Shown here one piece after another: positions 45,330 through 57,120 of a stretch of DNA of 64,000 bases; the first letter of the stretch is position 1; each line of letters begins with the position of its first letter. Where the stretch lies: the NCBI RefSeq assembly GCF_017896165.1, contig NZ_JAFCNB010000002.1, positions 186,001-250,000 on the forward strand. The letters are read 5' to 3'. A program made the translations under genes and the position numbers. The notes below the pieces were generated by a model. That model worked only from the letters and a program-made list of their open reading frames with translations. It was not told the origin of the DNA and ran no database searches. Source of the stretch: Microbispora oryzae. GTDB taxonomy: Bacteria; Actinomycetota; Actinomycetes; Streptosporangiales; Streptosporangiaceae.

Positions 45330-45368
45330 CGCGATCTCTTGGAGAACGATCTCTTGGGAGACGGTCCC

Positions 45369-45370
<2 letters not shown>
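45330..45370. repeat. Imperfect short repeats at the GH6 3' end
   Basis: CGATCTCTTGG occurs twice 16 bp apart, with a third degenerate copy reaching the GH6 stop codon. Possibly remnants of a duplication; no function evident. Confidence 0.5.
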
Positions 45371-48501
<3,131 letters not shown>

Positions 48502-49230
48502 CGCCGGCTCTGACGTCACCCCTGACGTCCACTCCGACGTCCACTCCGACGTCAGGGTGCGGAGGGGACGGGCCGCGTACGCCGTCCGTTCCCTCCCCAC
48601 GCCCGATCGCACACCCGTCCGCACACCCGTCCGTGTGCCCGACAGCGCGTTCCTCTGCGCCGCCGGCCGCACGCCGCCCGCGGCGACGGCCATCGCCAGC
48701 AGCGCGGCCACCTCGGAGATCACGGTCAATCGCTGGGTGAGACCGGCCGGGATCGCACCCGGATCCAGGCCCAGCAACCTGACGCCGTACGGCAGGAGCA
48801 CCAGCACGAGGGAGACCACGGCCACGGCGCTCAGCAGCCGGACCAGCCGGGCTCCCGTGGCCCGCCAGACGAGCAGCCCCGCGAGCGGCACACTCACGAA
48901 GGCGGCGAACGCCGCATATCTGTGGATGCCGCCGGACATCGACAGCGAGATGCCCGGCCGGTCGGTCGGGAAGCCGGCCACCAGGAGCAGGCACCCGCTC
49001 CACACCCCCACCAGCCCCGCGACCCGGCGGTCCAGCCGCGCCAGCCCTACGGCGAGCACGGCCGAACCGGCCGCGAGCAGCGCCAGCGACATGGGCAGCA
49101 GCCAGCCCTGCGGCGTGAAGACATATTCACTGATCATGTGGTGGAGCGGGTCGAGACCCGACAACAGGTGCAGGGCCAGCATTCCCGCGACGCCCCAGCC
49201 GATGACGACAAATCCAAACAACATCCCCAT
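48502..49230 (-). CDS. DUF998-type membrane protein with uncertain 3' end
   Basis: The first 205 or so residues form six or more hydrophobic segments with the DUF998 pattern (ALHLLSGLDPLHHMISEYVFTPQGWLLPMSLALLAAGSAVL, PTDRPGISLSMSGGIHRYAAFAAF). After residue 205 the sequence turns Arg/Thr/Ser-rich and the frame passes through a 12-bp repeat without meeting a stop. It stays open antisense to the whole mdh gene, down to 47497. The end given here is where recognisable protein stops, not a stop codon. A one-base shift inside the repeat would end translation at once. Start could also be the ATG at 49224. Confidence 0.7.
48511..48558. repeat. Four 12-bp tandem units between mdh and the DUF998 gene
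   Basis: Unit TGACGTCCACTC or close relatives at 48511, 48523, 48535 and 48547. TGACGTC is itself nearly palindromic. The array begins 10 bp after the mdh stop and lies in the apparent 3' end of the convergent membrane protein gene. Confidence 0.85.
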
Positions 49231-49302
49231 GGCTCTTCACGATGGCCATGGCGACGCCGGCGGCCCATCGGAGATCCACCCGAGGCGTCCCTGAGGCGTC
49301 CC

Positions 49303-50979
49303 CTAGTCGACGTCCCCGGAGTCCGCCGGGGCCGTCTCGGGGGTCGACACCCGGAACCAGCGGCAACCGTACCGGCCGAGGCCGAACCTGGCCCGCCCGT
49401 CGCCGGAGATCTCGATGGTTCCGTCGACGAGCAGATCGGTCAGCACTCTGGACGAGTCGATCCCGGCCAGGGTGAGCTCCACCTCCGCCTCGGCCTCGCC
49501 GAAGTTGTGCACGGCGACGACGGTCTCGCCCTCGAAGTCGGCCCGGTGGGCCAGCACGGCCGTCGTCCCGGTGTCGAGCACGGAGTGGTCGCCCCAGGCG
49601 AGCTCGGGACAGTCGCGATAGTTCCGGATCAGCCGGGTGATCCACACGAGCAGCGAGCCGGGGTCGCGCTGCTGGGCGCTGACGTTGACCTTCTCGGGGG
49701 CGTACTCCCCCGACGGCATGGGGATCCGGACCTTGGCCGGGTCGGCGCGGCTGAAGCCGCCGTTGCGGTTCGGGGTCCACTGCATCGGGGTGCGGACGGC
49801 CTGGCGGCCCTCCAGTTCCAGGTTCTCCCCCATGCCGATCTCCTCGCCGTAGAAGAGCACGGGCGTGCCGGGCAGGGAGAACAGCAGGCTGTAGACCATC
49901 TTGATCCGGTCCATGTCGCCGCCGAGCATGGTGGGCAGGCGGCGGCGCAGCCCCCGGCCGTACAGCCGCATATCCTCGTCGGGGCCGAACGCCGCGAAGA
50001 CCTCGGCGCGCTCGGAGTCGCTCAGCTTGTCGAGGGTGAGCTCGTCGTGGTTGCGGACGAACGTGGCCCACTGGCAGTCCTTGGGCGGTCGCGGCCGCTC
50101 GTTCAGCGCCTCGGCGAGCGGCCGGACGTCCCCGCGGGCCAGCGCGAGGTACATCCGCTGCATGCCGATGAAGTCGAAGCACATCGTGATCTCGTCGCCG
50201 AGGTCGTTGCCGAAATACTTCATCAGATCGGGATACGGCAGGTTGACCTCGCCGAGCAGGGCCGCGCTGCCGTCCCGGCGGCTCATGAACGCCCGCAGAG
50301 CGGCGAAGAACTCGTGCGGGTCGGGAAGGCTGCCGTCCCCGGCCTCGGTGACCTGCTCGACCAGGAACGGCACGGCGTCGACCCGGAACCCCGACAGCCC
50401 GAGTTCCATCCAGAAGCCGAGGATCCTGGCGATCTCGTCCCGCACCTCGGGGTTGGACGTGTTGAGGTCCGGCTGGAACCGGTAGAACCGATGGAAGTAG
50501 TACTGGCCGGTCTTCTGGTCGTACTCCCAGAGGCTGTTCTCCTTGTCGGGGAACACGATGCCCTTGGGGTCGTCCGGCTCCGGCTCGTCGGACCAGATGT
50601 ACCAGTCTCGGTAGCGCGCGTCCCGGCCGGAACGGGCGTCCCTGAACCAGGGGTGCTCGTCGGAGGTGTGGTTGACCACCAGGTCGGCGATGACTCGGAT
50701 GCCCCGGTCGCGGGCGACCTGCATGAACTCCACGAAATCGCCGAGCGTCCCGAGTCGCGGATCGACACTGTAGAAGTCGGTGATGTCGTATCCGTCGTCC
50801 CGGTCGGGAGTGGGGAAGAACGGCATCAGCCAGATACAGGTGACACCCAGCCGGTCGAGGTGATCGATGTGCTGGATCGCGCCCCGGAAGTCTCCGATCC
50901 CGTCGGCGTTCCCGTCGGCGTACGTCTCGATGTCGAGGCAGTACACGACCGCGTTCTTCCACCACACATCCGAGGTCAT
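49303..50979 (-). CDS. GH13 family alpha-glucanase/transglycosylase (trehalose-synthase-like)
   Basis: 558-residue cytoplasmic GH13 enzyme. Regions: N-terminal VWWKNAVVYCLDIETYADGNADGIGDF, DLVVNHTSDEHPWF, nucleophile Asp in GFRVDAVPFLVEQ, acid/base Glu in ALLGEVNLPYPD, and FVRNHDEL. The opening and the ENLELEGRQAVRTPMQW segment resemble the trehalose synthase/maltose glucosyltransferase group, without the fused maltokinase. The ATG at 50979 is chosen at the start of homology; one 12 bp upstream is possible. It is downstream of, and separated by a terminator from, cspA. Confidence 0.88.
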   Translation of the reverse strand: MTSDVWWKNAVVYCLDIETYADGNADGIGDFRGAIQHIDHLDRLGVTCIWLMPFFPTPDRDDGYDITDFYSVDPRLGTLGDFVEFMQVARDRGIRVIADLVVNHTSDEHPWFRDARSGRDARYRDWYIWSDEPEPDDPKGIVFPDKENSLWEYDQKTGQYYFHRFYRFQPDLNTSNPEVRDEIARILGFWMELGLSGFRVDAVPFLVEQVTEAGDGSLPDPHEFFAALRAFMSRRDGSAALLGEVNLPYPDLMKYFGNDLGDEITMCFDFIGMQRMYLALARGDVRPLAEALNERPRPPKDCQWATFVRNHDELTLDKLSDSERAEVFAAFGPDEDMRLYGRGLRRRLPTMLGGDMDRIKMVYSLLFSLPGTPVLFYGEEIGMGENLELEGRQAVRTPMQWTPNRNGGFSRADPAKVRIPMPSGEYAPEKVNVSAQQRDPGSLLVWITRLIRNYRDCPELAWGDHSVLDTGTTAVLAHRADFEGETVVAVHNFGEAEAEVELTLAGIDSSRVLTDLLVDGTIEISGDGRARFGLGRYGCRWFRVSTPETAPADSGDVD

Positions 50980-51021
50980 GCTGAGTCTCATGACCCGTCG
51001 GGCTGCCCCGTCAAGGACGGG

Positions 51022-51060
51022 TAAAACGTCCGGCCCGGACGGCGCGCGTCCGGGCCGGAC
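51022..51060 (-). terminator. Rho-independent terminator of the cold-shock gene
   Basis: Minus strand: 13-bp perfect stem GTCCGGCCCGGAC / GTCCGGGCCGGAC with a 7-base loop, followed by GTTTTA. It starts 15 bp after the cspA stop. Confidence 0.88.
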
Positions 51061-51074
51061 CATCAGCCGGGCCA

Positions 51075-51278
51075 TTAAAGGGGCGTGACCTGCTCGGCCT
51101 GCGGGCCCTTGTCCCCCTGTACGGTCACGTAGCTGACCCGCTGGTTCTGGTCGAGGCTGCGGTAACCGTTCGAGTTGATCGCCGAGTAATGCACGAACAC
51201 GTCAGCGGTCCCGTCGTCCGGAGCGATGAAACCGAAGCCCTTTTCGGCGTTGAACCACTTGACAGTGCCTTCAGACAA
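51075..51278 (-). CDS. cspA: Cold-shock protein
   Basis: 67-residue single cold-shock domain that binds single-stranded RNA/DNA and prevents RNA secondary structure. [20 protein letters not shown] contains RNP1 (KGFGFI) and VFVHYSAI is RNP2. The TTG start at 51278 gives the standard length; AAGGAG lies six bases before it. A longer in-frame ATG upstream would add an unlikely tail. The leader is long and contains a hairpin, as is usual for cold-shock mRNAs. Confidence 0.93.
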   Translation of the reverse strand: MSEGTVKWFNAEKGFGFIAPDDGTADVFVHYSAINSNGYRSLDQNQRVSYVTVQGDKGPQAEQVTPL

Positions 51279-51570
51279 CTGCTTCTCCTTTTTCGGATGC
51301 CACATCGTGTTCCCAGGTCCGGAAACACGAGGCCGCGCAGCGGACACCACTGCGCAATCCGCGTGGAACGCAGGAAAAGCAAGTACGCCCGCTGTCGGAG
51401 GAGACCCCTCCGAGTGCGCTATTGGAAAATCTCGTAGAACTCCACTGCGACACTCGCAGCCTGTACGGAGAGTACCCAGCATTAGCTCTCGGTATGCGCC
51501 GTGAAGCCGCCGCAGGATTGGGCCGCCATTCAGGGCCCATGCGGGGGCCCACGCGGCTGCCCGTAAAGCG
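51279..51570 (-). promoter_or_regulatory. Long upstream/leader region of the cold-shock gene
   Basis: No gene is visible here. An inverted repeat TCGGAGG-AGACC-CCTCCGA (51395-51413) would form a hairpin in the leader if transcription starts near 51430, where CAATAG could act as -10 on the minus strand. Both are tentative. Confidence 0.4.
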
Positions 51571-51650
51571 GCCTACACGGGGGGCCTACACGGGGGGCCT
51601 ACACGGGGGGGCCTACACGGGGGGGCCTACACGGGGGGGCCTACACGGGG
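51571..51650. repeat. Six G-rich tandem units downstream of the APH gene
   Basis: CCTACAC followed by five to seven G, repeated six times with 13-14-bp period. The G runs could form a quadruplex on the plus strand. The last unit supplies the TAG stop codon of the APH-type gene (minus strand), so the array is its 3' flank. Confidence 0.9.
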
Positions 51651-52552
51651 GCCGCCATGTACCACCGCGCGTGGCCGTCCCCCCGGGTCAGGGAGTCGAG
51701 CCTGCGCGGCAGCTCCTGACGGGAGAACGGGTCGCCGGACGCGTTGCGGATGTGGATCCCCACCGCGTACATGTCCCTGATCTCCATCAGGGTCGCGTAT
51801 CCGGGCCACAGCCGCAGATCGGAGCCGTAGGCGCGGGCGAAGTCGTCGACGTCGTCCGCCGACAGGCCGAACCGGCGCTGTCCGTGATAGGTGTGCACGA
51901 GGTCCCACTCCCGGGGGCCCACCGCCACGCCGTCCCAGTCGAGCAGCATCACGTGGCCGTCCCGGCGGCGCACCAGGTTGTCGATCCAGGCGTCTCCGTG
52001 CAGGAGCACCGGAGGGCCGGACTCCAGCTCGCGCCAGCGCACGGTGAGGTCCTCGATGCGGTCGCTCAGCCACGACCGCTGGCCGGTGGTGAGCACCTCC
52101 GCCCGGTAGACGGCCTGCCTGACCTCGGCGAGCGGGTCGGTCAGCCGCCGCAGCCCGATCGGCGGCACCGGCTCGCGGTGCAGGGTGCGCAGCACCCGGC
52201 CGAGCTGCCGGGTGGTCGGCCGCCCCAGCGATTGGACGTAGCGCCAGAAGGTCACCGCCCTGCCCTCGTAGACCATCGGCTGGTGCGGGATCTCGTCGGC
52301 GGGGCGGACCGCGGGGAAACCGCGGTCCGACAGCCAGCGGGCGACCGCGAGCACGACCGGCAGCCGGGTGAGCGCGTCGGGCGCGGTCGCGATCCGCACG
52401 ACCAGCTCACCGCGCAGTTTGAACACCGCGTTGCTGCGCAGCCGCATGAGGCGGGCGCCTCCCGCGTCGAGCCCCACCTGGGCGCAGACCTCGCGCAGAA
52501 CCCCGAACGCCTCCTCCGCCAGCGGCCGGCCCGCCGTCCGCACGGCCGCCAC
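51641..52552 (-). CDS. APH-family phosphotransferase
   Basis: 303-residue aminoglycoside-phosphotransferase-like kinase. The catalytic loop VLLHGDAWIDNLV and metal-binding LLDWDGVAVGPREWDLV are clear. The N-lobe includes NAVFKLRGELVVRIA and a lysine-poor FWRYVQ hinge. Many such proteins phosphorylate choline, homoserine or other small molecules rather than antibiotics. The GTG shares one base with the TAG of the upstream regulator (TAGTG), so the two are translationally coupled, and together they look like a regulator/kinase pair. Confidence 0.83.
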   Translation of the reverse strand: MAAVRTAGRPLAEEAFGVLREVCAQVGLDAGGARLMRLRSNAVFKLRGELVVRIATAPDALTRLPVVLAVARWLSDRGFPAVRPADEIPHQPMVYEGRAVTFWRYVQSLGRPTTRQLGRVLRTLHREPVPPIGLRRLTDPLAEVRQAVYRAEVLTTGQRSWLSDRIEDLTVRWRELESGPPVLLHGDAWIDNLVRRRDGHVMLLDWDGVAVGPREWDLVHTYHGQRRFGLSADDVDDFARAYGSDLRLWPGYATLMEIRDMYAVGIHIRNASGDPFSRQELPRRLDSLTRGDGHARWYMAAPV

Positions 52553-54036
52553 TAGAGGGCTTCCATCGTGGACACGAGGCCGGCGATTCCGGGCGGGACG
52601 AGGGACGCCAGCCGGGGCGACGACTCGGCGAGCACCCGTCTGAGGCGGCGGACCGCGGACAGGCCGGGGTCGGCGTCGGCCAGCAGCGCCCTGGCCCGGG
52701 TCACGACGATGGAGGTGCGGTGCTCGGCCGGCACCTGCCGCAGCGCGTCCACCGCGATCCGGCAGGCCTCCTCGATCTCGCCGTGCCGGGCGAGATGGCT
52801 GGCCTGGTCGAGCATGATCAGCGCGGGGTCGATGGTGTGGAAGCCCGAGGGGAAGACGTCCGTCGCGGCCGGCACCTCCTGGGCGTCGCCCAGCTCGATC
52901 AGCGTGCCGGTGCGGTAGAACATCATGCGCTTCTCGGTGAAGACGAAGGCCAGGTCGTCCTGGCTCATGCCGCGCATGCGGGCGAAGATCTGCTCGGCCT
53001 CCGCGAGGGCGATCCTGGCCGCCTTGCCGTCTCCCATCCGCGCCAGCGCCCGGGCCTCGGCCGCCGCCGCCAGGGCGGCCGGGGAGCTGGGGGCCGACCC
53101 GGCCAGCATCCTGGCCTCCCTGGCCAGCCGCACCGTCTCGTTCAGGTCGCCGTAGTAATAGAGCAGCATCGTCTGCTGGGCCCGCACCAGGGCGCGCAGC
53201 CGCAGGTCACCGACGTCGTCGGACGCCGCGCGGGCCGTGCCGTACCAGGCGTGGGCCTGACGGGTGTCGCCCAGTTTCATCAGGGCGTCGGCCGCGAGCA
53301 GGGTGAGCATGGTGGTCGCGGTGAGCAGGCGCCGCTGCACCGACGACGGCTGCCGGGCCGCGCTCAGCCTGCGCACGTCGGAGATCTCCAGCATGACCCG
53401 GCACAGCATCGGCGTCGGCGGGGTCGTCATGTACTCACGGCGGTAGCGCAGCACCTGCTCGTCGAGCCGGTCGAGCTGGTCCTCGTTCACCGATCCGGTG
53501 GCCAGGGTGCGGTCGAGGTCGTGCCGGATGCCCTCGACCTCGGCGAAGAACCGGCCGTTCGGCGCGCCCGCCAGCATGGCCTGGTGGAAGAGGGCCCGGC
53601 GCTCCGCGTCGTCCGCGGTCAGATCCTCCGTCCCGGCCGTCTCCTCGGCCTGTCCCGGGCCGACCACGACGATCTTCTGGCCGCCCGGGTCGTCGCAGTA
53701 GTCCGCGGCCAGCCCCAGCCGGACGGCGTTGGCCCGGTAGAGACGGGCCAGCAGGTCGATCGTCTGGGGGCGGGGACGCGCCCGGTTGTTCTCCCAGGCG
53801 TTCAGCAGGTCGATGCTGGCGCGGGGCAGCCCGAGCGACTGCTGCTCACAGAGGTATTCCAGCTCCTCGATGGCCTGCCGCGCCGACCATCCCCGGGACA
53901 GGCGGTGGGCCTTCAGCAGGCTCACGCCGCAGCAGCCGTGGATGGCCTGGGCCGTCTGCCACGGCGTCCACTGCCGGGCCTCGGCCTGCTCGCGCCACCT
54001 GCGGGCACATGAGGGTGCGTGTTCTCCACGGGCCAT
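52552..54036 (-). CDS. Large HTH regulator with helical repeat C-terminus
   Basis: 494 residues. The N-terminal 110 residues form an XRE-like HTH (WTPWQTAQAIHGCCGVSLLKAHRLSRGWSARQAIEEL, LLNAWENNRARPRPQTIDLLARLYRANAVRLGLAADY). The rest is alpha-helical with TPR-like pairs (GDTRQAHAWYGTARAASDDVGDLRLRALVRAQQTMLLYYYGDLNETVRLAREA). The ATG has GGAGGG seven bases upstream. This architecture is widespread and mostly uncharacterised in actinomycetes. It diverges from the small protein at 54277 and is coupled to the APH gene. Confidence 0.8.
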   Translation of the reverse strand: MARGEHAPSCARRWREQAEARQWTPWQTAQAIHGCCGVSLLKAHRLSRGWSARQAIEELEYLCEQQSLGLPRASIDLLNAWENNRARPRPQTIDLLARLYRANAVRLGLAADYCDDPGGQKIVVVGPGQAEETAGTEDLTADDAERRALFHQAMLAGAPNGRFFAEVEGIRHDLDRTLATGSVNEDQLDRLDEQVLRYRREYMTTPPTPMLCRVMLEISDVRRLSAARQPSSVQRRLLTATTMLTLLAADALMKLGDTRQAHAWYGTARAASDDVGDLRLRALVRAQQTMLLYYYGDLNETVRLAREARMLAGSAPSSPAALAAAAEARALARMGDGKAARIALAEAEQIFARMRGMSQDDLAFVFTEKRMMFYRTGTLIELGDAQEVPAATDVFPSGFHTIDPALIMLDQASHLARHGEIEEACRIAVDALRQVPAEHRTSIVVTRARALLADADPGLSAVRRLRRVLAESSPRLASLVPPGIAGLVSTMEAL

Positions 54037-54276
54037 GTGTGCGCCCTCCGCGGTCGCCGTCTCGCCTTTACGGATATTTCCCCAAGGTAAACCGGCAGGC
54101 ACCCAAGCCCCCCGGACCGTTATCCCATCGTGCCCCCGGACCCGTTGGTGTTCCACGGAATGCCGGCGACTTCCCTGGTTGTTGCACGGTTTCGCGGTTT
54201 CGGCGCGATTGCCGGTCGGTCGCTCGCGGGTTCACCCTTTCGGATGAAAGGTCCACACGTCCCCCCGGAGGCCACC

Positions 54277-54561
54277 ATGAAGACAGATCGCAGTGAGGCG
54301 ATGGACCATCTGGAGCGGCTCGCCGCCCAGTTGGAGGCCCACTCGTTCCAGGTGCGCCTGTCGGCGCCCGCAGGTCTTTACCCTCGCCTGCGCGTGGTCA
54401 ACCCCCTGGAGCCCACGATGGCGGAGGACGTCCTCGCCTCGAACGCCAACGACGGCGAGTGGTGGTACTGGCTGTCCTGGGCCGGCCGGATCGGGCACGC
54501 CTCCGACGTCGTCACCGCCGCCGAGCGGATCGCCACCGTGCTCCACGTCATCCGCCGCTGA
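54277..54561 (+). CDS. Small Trp-containing protein of unknown function
   Basis: 94 residues. GGAGG is five bases before the ATG, choosing this start over a longer frame. The N-terminal half is an amphipathic helix (MDHLERLAAQLEAHSFQ), followed by LRVVNPLEPTMAEDVLA and the aromatic NDGEWWYWLSWAGRIGHASDVVTAAERI. No catalytic motif is visible. Its divergent pairing with a large HTH regulator suggests a shared control region; family unknown to me. Confidence 0.7.
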   Translation: MKTDRSEAMDHLERLAAQLEAHSFQVRLSAPAGLYPRLRVVNPLEPTMAEDVLASNANDGEWWYWLSWAGRIGHASDVVTAAERIATVLHVIRR

Positions 54562-54680
54562 GCGTTCCGGCCGGGGACTTCCCTGCATCACCGCCCCTTA
54601 TTACCGCTCTCACAATGCGCATTTCCCGATGTGCGGGCGCCCGCGCGCCCGCGCTATCGACAGCGACGGGATTAGTCGCT

Positions 54681-54693
54681 TACCCTGGGCTAG
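54681..54693 (+). promoter_or_regulatory. Leaderless-type promoter of the CysRS paralogue
   Basis: TACCCT (54681-54686) fits a -10 and ends seven bases before the GTG at 54694, where no Shine-Dalgarno sequence exists. TTAGTCGCT lies just upstream. Confidence 0.5.
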
Positions 54694-56049
54694 GTGGGTC
54701 TTCGCCTTTACGACACGCACCGCCGAGCCGTCCGTGAATTCATTCCACGAATTCCGGGAATGGTGTCGATTTATCTCTGCGGCCCCACCGTCGTCACACC
54801 GCCGCATGTCGGACAGATACGGTCGCAGGTCAACTTCGACATCCTCAACCGGTGGCTCAAACAGAGCGGATACCACGTGCTGCTGTGCCGCAACGTCACC
54901 GACATCGAGGACAAGATAATCGCCAGGTCGCTGTCGGAGGGCACCCCCTGGTGGCGGCTCACGAACCCCGTCTATCGGTCCTTCGCGCGGGCGTACACGT
55001 CGCTCGGCTGTCTTCCGCCCAGCGTGGAGCCCCGGGCCACCGGGCACATCCCCGAGATGATCGAGCTCGTCGAGCAACTCGTCGCCGCCGGGCACGCGTA
55101 CGAGTCCGATGGGAACGTCTATTTCGCGGTCGACTCATACGCGGGCTACGGGTCCCTTTCCCGGCAGCGCACGCGGCACATGAGAATCACCGAGGAGCAC
55201 GACCGGGGGAAGCGCGACCCACGCGACTTCGCATTATGGAAGCGGGCCAAGGCGGGCGAGCCGGTGTGGCATTCGCCGTGGGGCGAGGGACGCCCCGGAT
55301 GGCATCTCGAATGCTCCGCGATGGCCCGCAAATATCTGGGCCAGGAATTCGACATCCACGGCGGCGGAGCCAATCTCATATTCCCCCACCATGAGAACGA
55401 GATGGCCCAGTCGAGGGCCGCGGGAGACGCGTTCGCCCGTTTCTGGCTGCACAACGGGCCGGTCACGCACAAGGGGGAGAAGATACGCAAGCGACTGCGC
55501 AACCCGCTGTCCGTCGCCGCCCTGCTCGACCGGGTCCGGCCGGTGGAACTCCGCTACTATCTCGCGTCCGCGCATTATCGGTCACCGATGGAATTCTCCG
55601 TCGAGGCGGTGGAGGAGGCGGCGGCCGCCTTCCGCCGGATCGAGCGGTTCGTGCTGCGGGTGGGCGCGGACGTCGGGCGCGAGCTTCCGCCGCAGTTCAC
55701 CGAGGCGATGGACGGCGATCTGAACGTGCCGCAGGCGCTGTCCGCCGTGCACGCGGAGGTGGGGGCGGGCAACGCCGCGCAGGCCGCCGGAGATCGGGAA
55801 AGCGCGCACACCAGATGCCGTTCGGTGCGCGCCATGCTGAATGTTCTCGGGCTCGATCCGATGAGCGAGACGTGGGCCAGGGAAACGCATCTGCAGGAGG
55901 TGGCCGGAGCCGTACTCCGCACGGTTCGCGATCTCGCGTCGGCGGCGGCGGAGCGGGGGGACCACGAACGCGCGCGGCACATGGAACGCCAGATCGCGGG
56001 TGCACTGGGGAAACGCCACCAAATCCAGCACCCCGTGCTTATCAGATAG
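54694..56049 (+). CDS. Cysteinyl-tRNA synthetase paralogue with altered HIGH and KMSKS motifs
   Basis: 451 residues, similar throughout to actinobacterial CysRS (about 470). The class-I HIGH motif reads HVGQ (His38-Gln41, in CGPTVVTPPHVGQIRS). KMSKS is replaced by Lys-Ile-Arg-Lys-Arg (263-267, GEKIRKRLRN). The zinc and cysteine-binding residues Cys29, Cys207, His232 and Glu236 are kept. A second, normal CysRS elsewhere is expected. It may activate cysteine for something other than tRNA, as MshC does, or be a resistance or regulatory copy. It has more AT-ending codons (ATT, CAT, AAA) than its neighbours, which hints at transfer. Start is leaderless-like. Confidence 0.87.
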   Translation: MGLRLYDTHRRAVREFIPRIPGMVSIYLCGPTVVTPPHVGQIRSQVNFDILNRWLKQSGYHVLLCRNVTDIEDKIIARSLSEGTPWWRLTNPVYRSFARAYTSLGCLPPSVEPRATGHIPEMIELVEQLVAAGHAYESDGNVYFAVDSYAGYGSLSRQRTRHMRITEEHDRGKRDPRDFALWKRAKAGEPVWHSPWGEGRPGWHLECSAMARKYLGQEFDIHGGGANLIFPHHENEMAQSRAAGDAFARFWLHNGPVTHKGEKIRKRLRNPLSVAALLDRVRPVELRYYLASAHYRSPMEFSVEAVEEAAAAFRRIERFVLRVGADVGRELPPQFTEAMDGDLNVPQALSAVHAEVGAGNAAQAAGDRESAHTRCRSVRAMLNVLGLDPMSETWARETHLQEVAGAVLRTVRDLASAAAERGDHERARHMERQIAGALGKRHQIQHPVLIR

Positions 56050-56077
56050 CCCGATGCGCCGGCGGAAACCGGGAAGC

Positions 56078-56089
56078 TAGGCTGCCGCC
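56078..56089 (+). promoter_or_regulatory. Leaderless-type promoter of the nucleoside hydrolase gene
   Basis: TAGGCT (56078-56083) ends six bases before the GTG at 56090. No Shine-Dalgarno sequence lies between. It gives the gene its own promoter 29 bp after the CysRS-like stop. Confidence 0.55.
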
Positions 56090-57025
56090 GTGAAGCAGGT
56101 CCTGATCGACTGCGATCCCGGCATCGACGACGCCCTCGCGATCGTCCTGGCGCACGGAAGCCCGGCGCTGGAAATCGTCGGCATCACCACCGTGGGGGGC
56201 AACGTGCCCCTGGAGCGCACGACGGGCAACGCGCTCGCGCTGCGGGAGTATCTCGGCTTCCCCAAGATCCCCGTCGTGCCGGGCTGCGCGGGGCCGCTGC
56301 TGCGCGCGCCGATCGACGCGGCCGACGTGCACGGCCACAGCGGCCTCGGCGACGCGCGGCTGCCGCCGCCCGCGCTCCCGCCGTCCCCCGGCCACGCGGT
56401 CGACCACATCGTGGACACGCTGCGCGGCGCGCCGGGGGAGATCACCCTGGTCGCGATCGGACCGCTGACCAATGTGGCGCTGGCCGTCCGGCGGGAGCCC
56501 CGGGTCGTCGAGTGGGCCCGTGAACTCGTGATCCTCGGCGGATCCTGGACGCGGGGCAACAAGACTCCGGCCGCGGAGTTCAACATGGCCGCCGACCCGG
56601 AGGCGGCCGCGATCGTCTTCGCGGCCGGCTGGACGGTCACCATGATCGGCCTGGACGTGACCAGGAGCGCCCTCGCCACCGGAGCCGTGGTCGACCGGAT
56701 GCGGACGATGGGCCCGCTCGGCGCCGACCTGCTCGTCCCCTGCGTGGAGTCCTACGGCATGGTCACCGCCGACGAGGGTCCCGCCGTCCACGACGCCTGC
56801 GCCGTCGCCTATCTCATCGACCCGTCGCTCGTCCGGGTGGAACCGGCCGTGGTGGAGATCGAGACCGCCGGTCGTCTCACCTCCGGGATGTCCGTGGTCG
56901 ACTTCGATCTGGCCGGCCGCACCCCGAACGCCCTCGTCGGCACGTCCCTCGACGCCCCGCGGTTCTGGGAGCTCGTCCTGGCCACGTACGCCGAGGTGGC
57001 CGCCGGGCTGCGGCGGACCGGCTGA
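56090..57025 (+). CDS. Inosine-uridine-preferring nucleoside hydrolase
   Basis: 311-residue enzyme that splits ribonucleosides into base and ribose. VLIDCDPGIDDALAIVLA gives the calcium-binding Asp cluster. ITTVGGNVPLERTTGNALAL, ELVILGGSWTRGNKTPAAEFNMAADPEAAAIVF (Asn and Asp binding ribose) and PAVHDACAVAYLIDP (His and Asp) complete the family pattern. The GTG start follows a -10 six bases away. Specificity toward purine or pyrimidine nucleosides is not evident. Confidence 0.93.
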   Translation: MKQVLIDCDPGIDDALAIVLAHGSPALEIVGITTVGGNVPLERTTGNALALREYLGFPKIPVVPGCAGPLLRAPIDAADVHGHSGLGDARLPPPALPPSPGHAVDHIVDTLRGAPGEITLVAIGPLTNVALAVRREPRVVEWARELVILGGSWTRGNKTPAAEFNMAADPEAAAIVFAAGWTVTMIGLDVTRSALATGAVVDRMRTMGPLGADLLVPCVESYGMVTADEGPAVHDACAVAYLIDPSLVRVEPAVVEIETAGRLTSGMSVVDFDLAGRTPNALVGTSLDAPRFWELVLATYAEVAAGLRRTG

Positions 57026-57120
57026 TCTGCGCCCCGCGGCGATCGCCTAAGCTGTGCCCGCGCGGCCCCACCGGCGATCGGGGGGCGGTCCCGGGAGGCC
57101 GCCGGAACGGGGACGGACCG

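Noticed and set aside
51571-51650. CRISPR array
   Set aside because: The units are 13-14 bp in direct tandem without unique spacers, and no cas gene is present.
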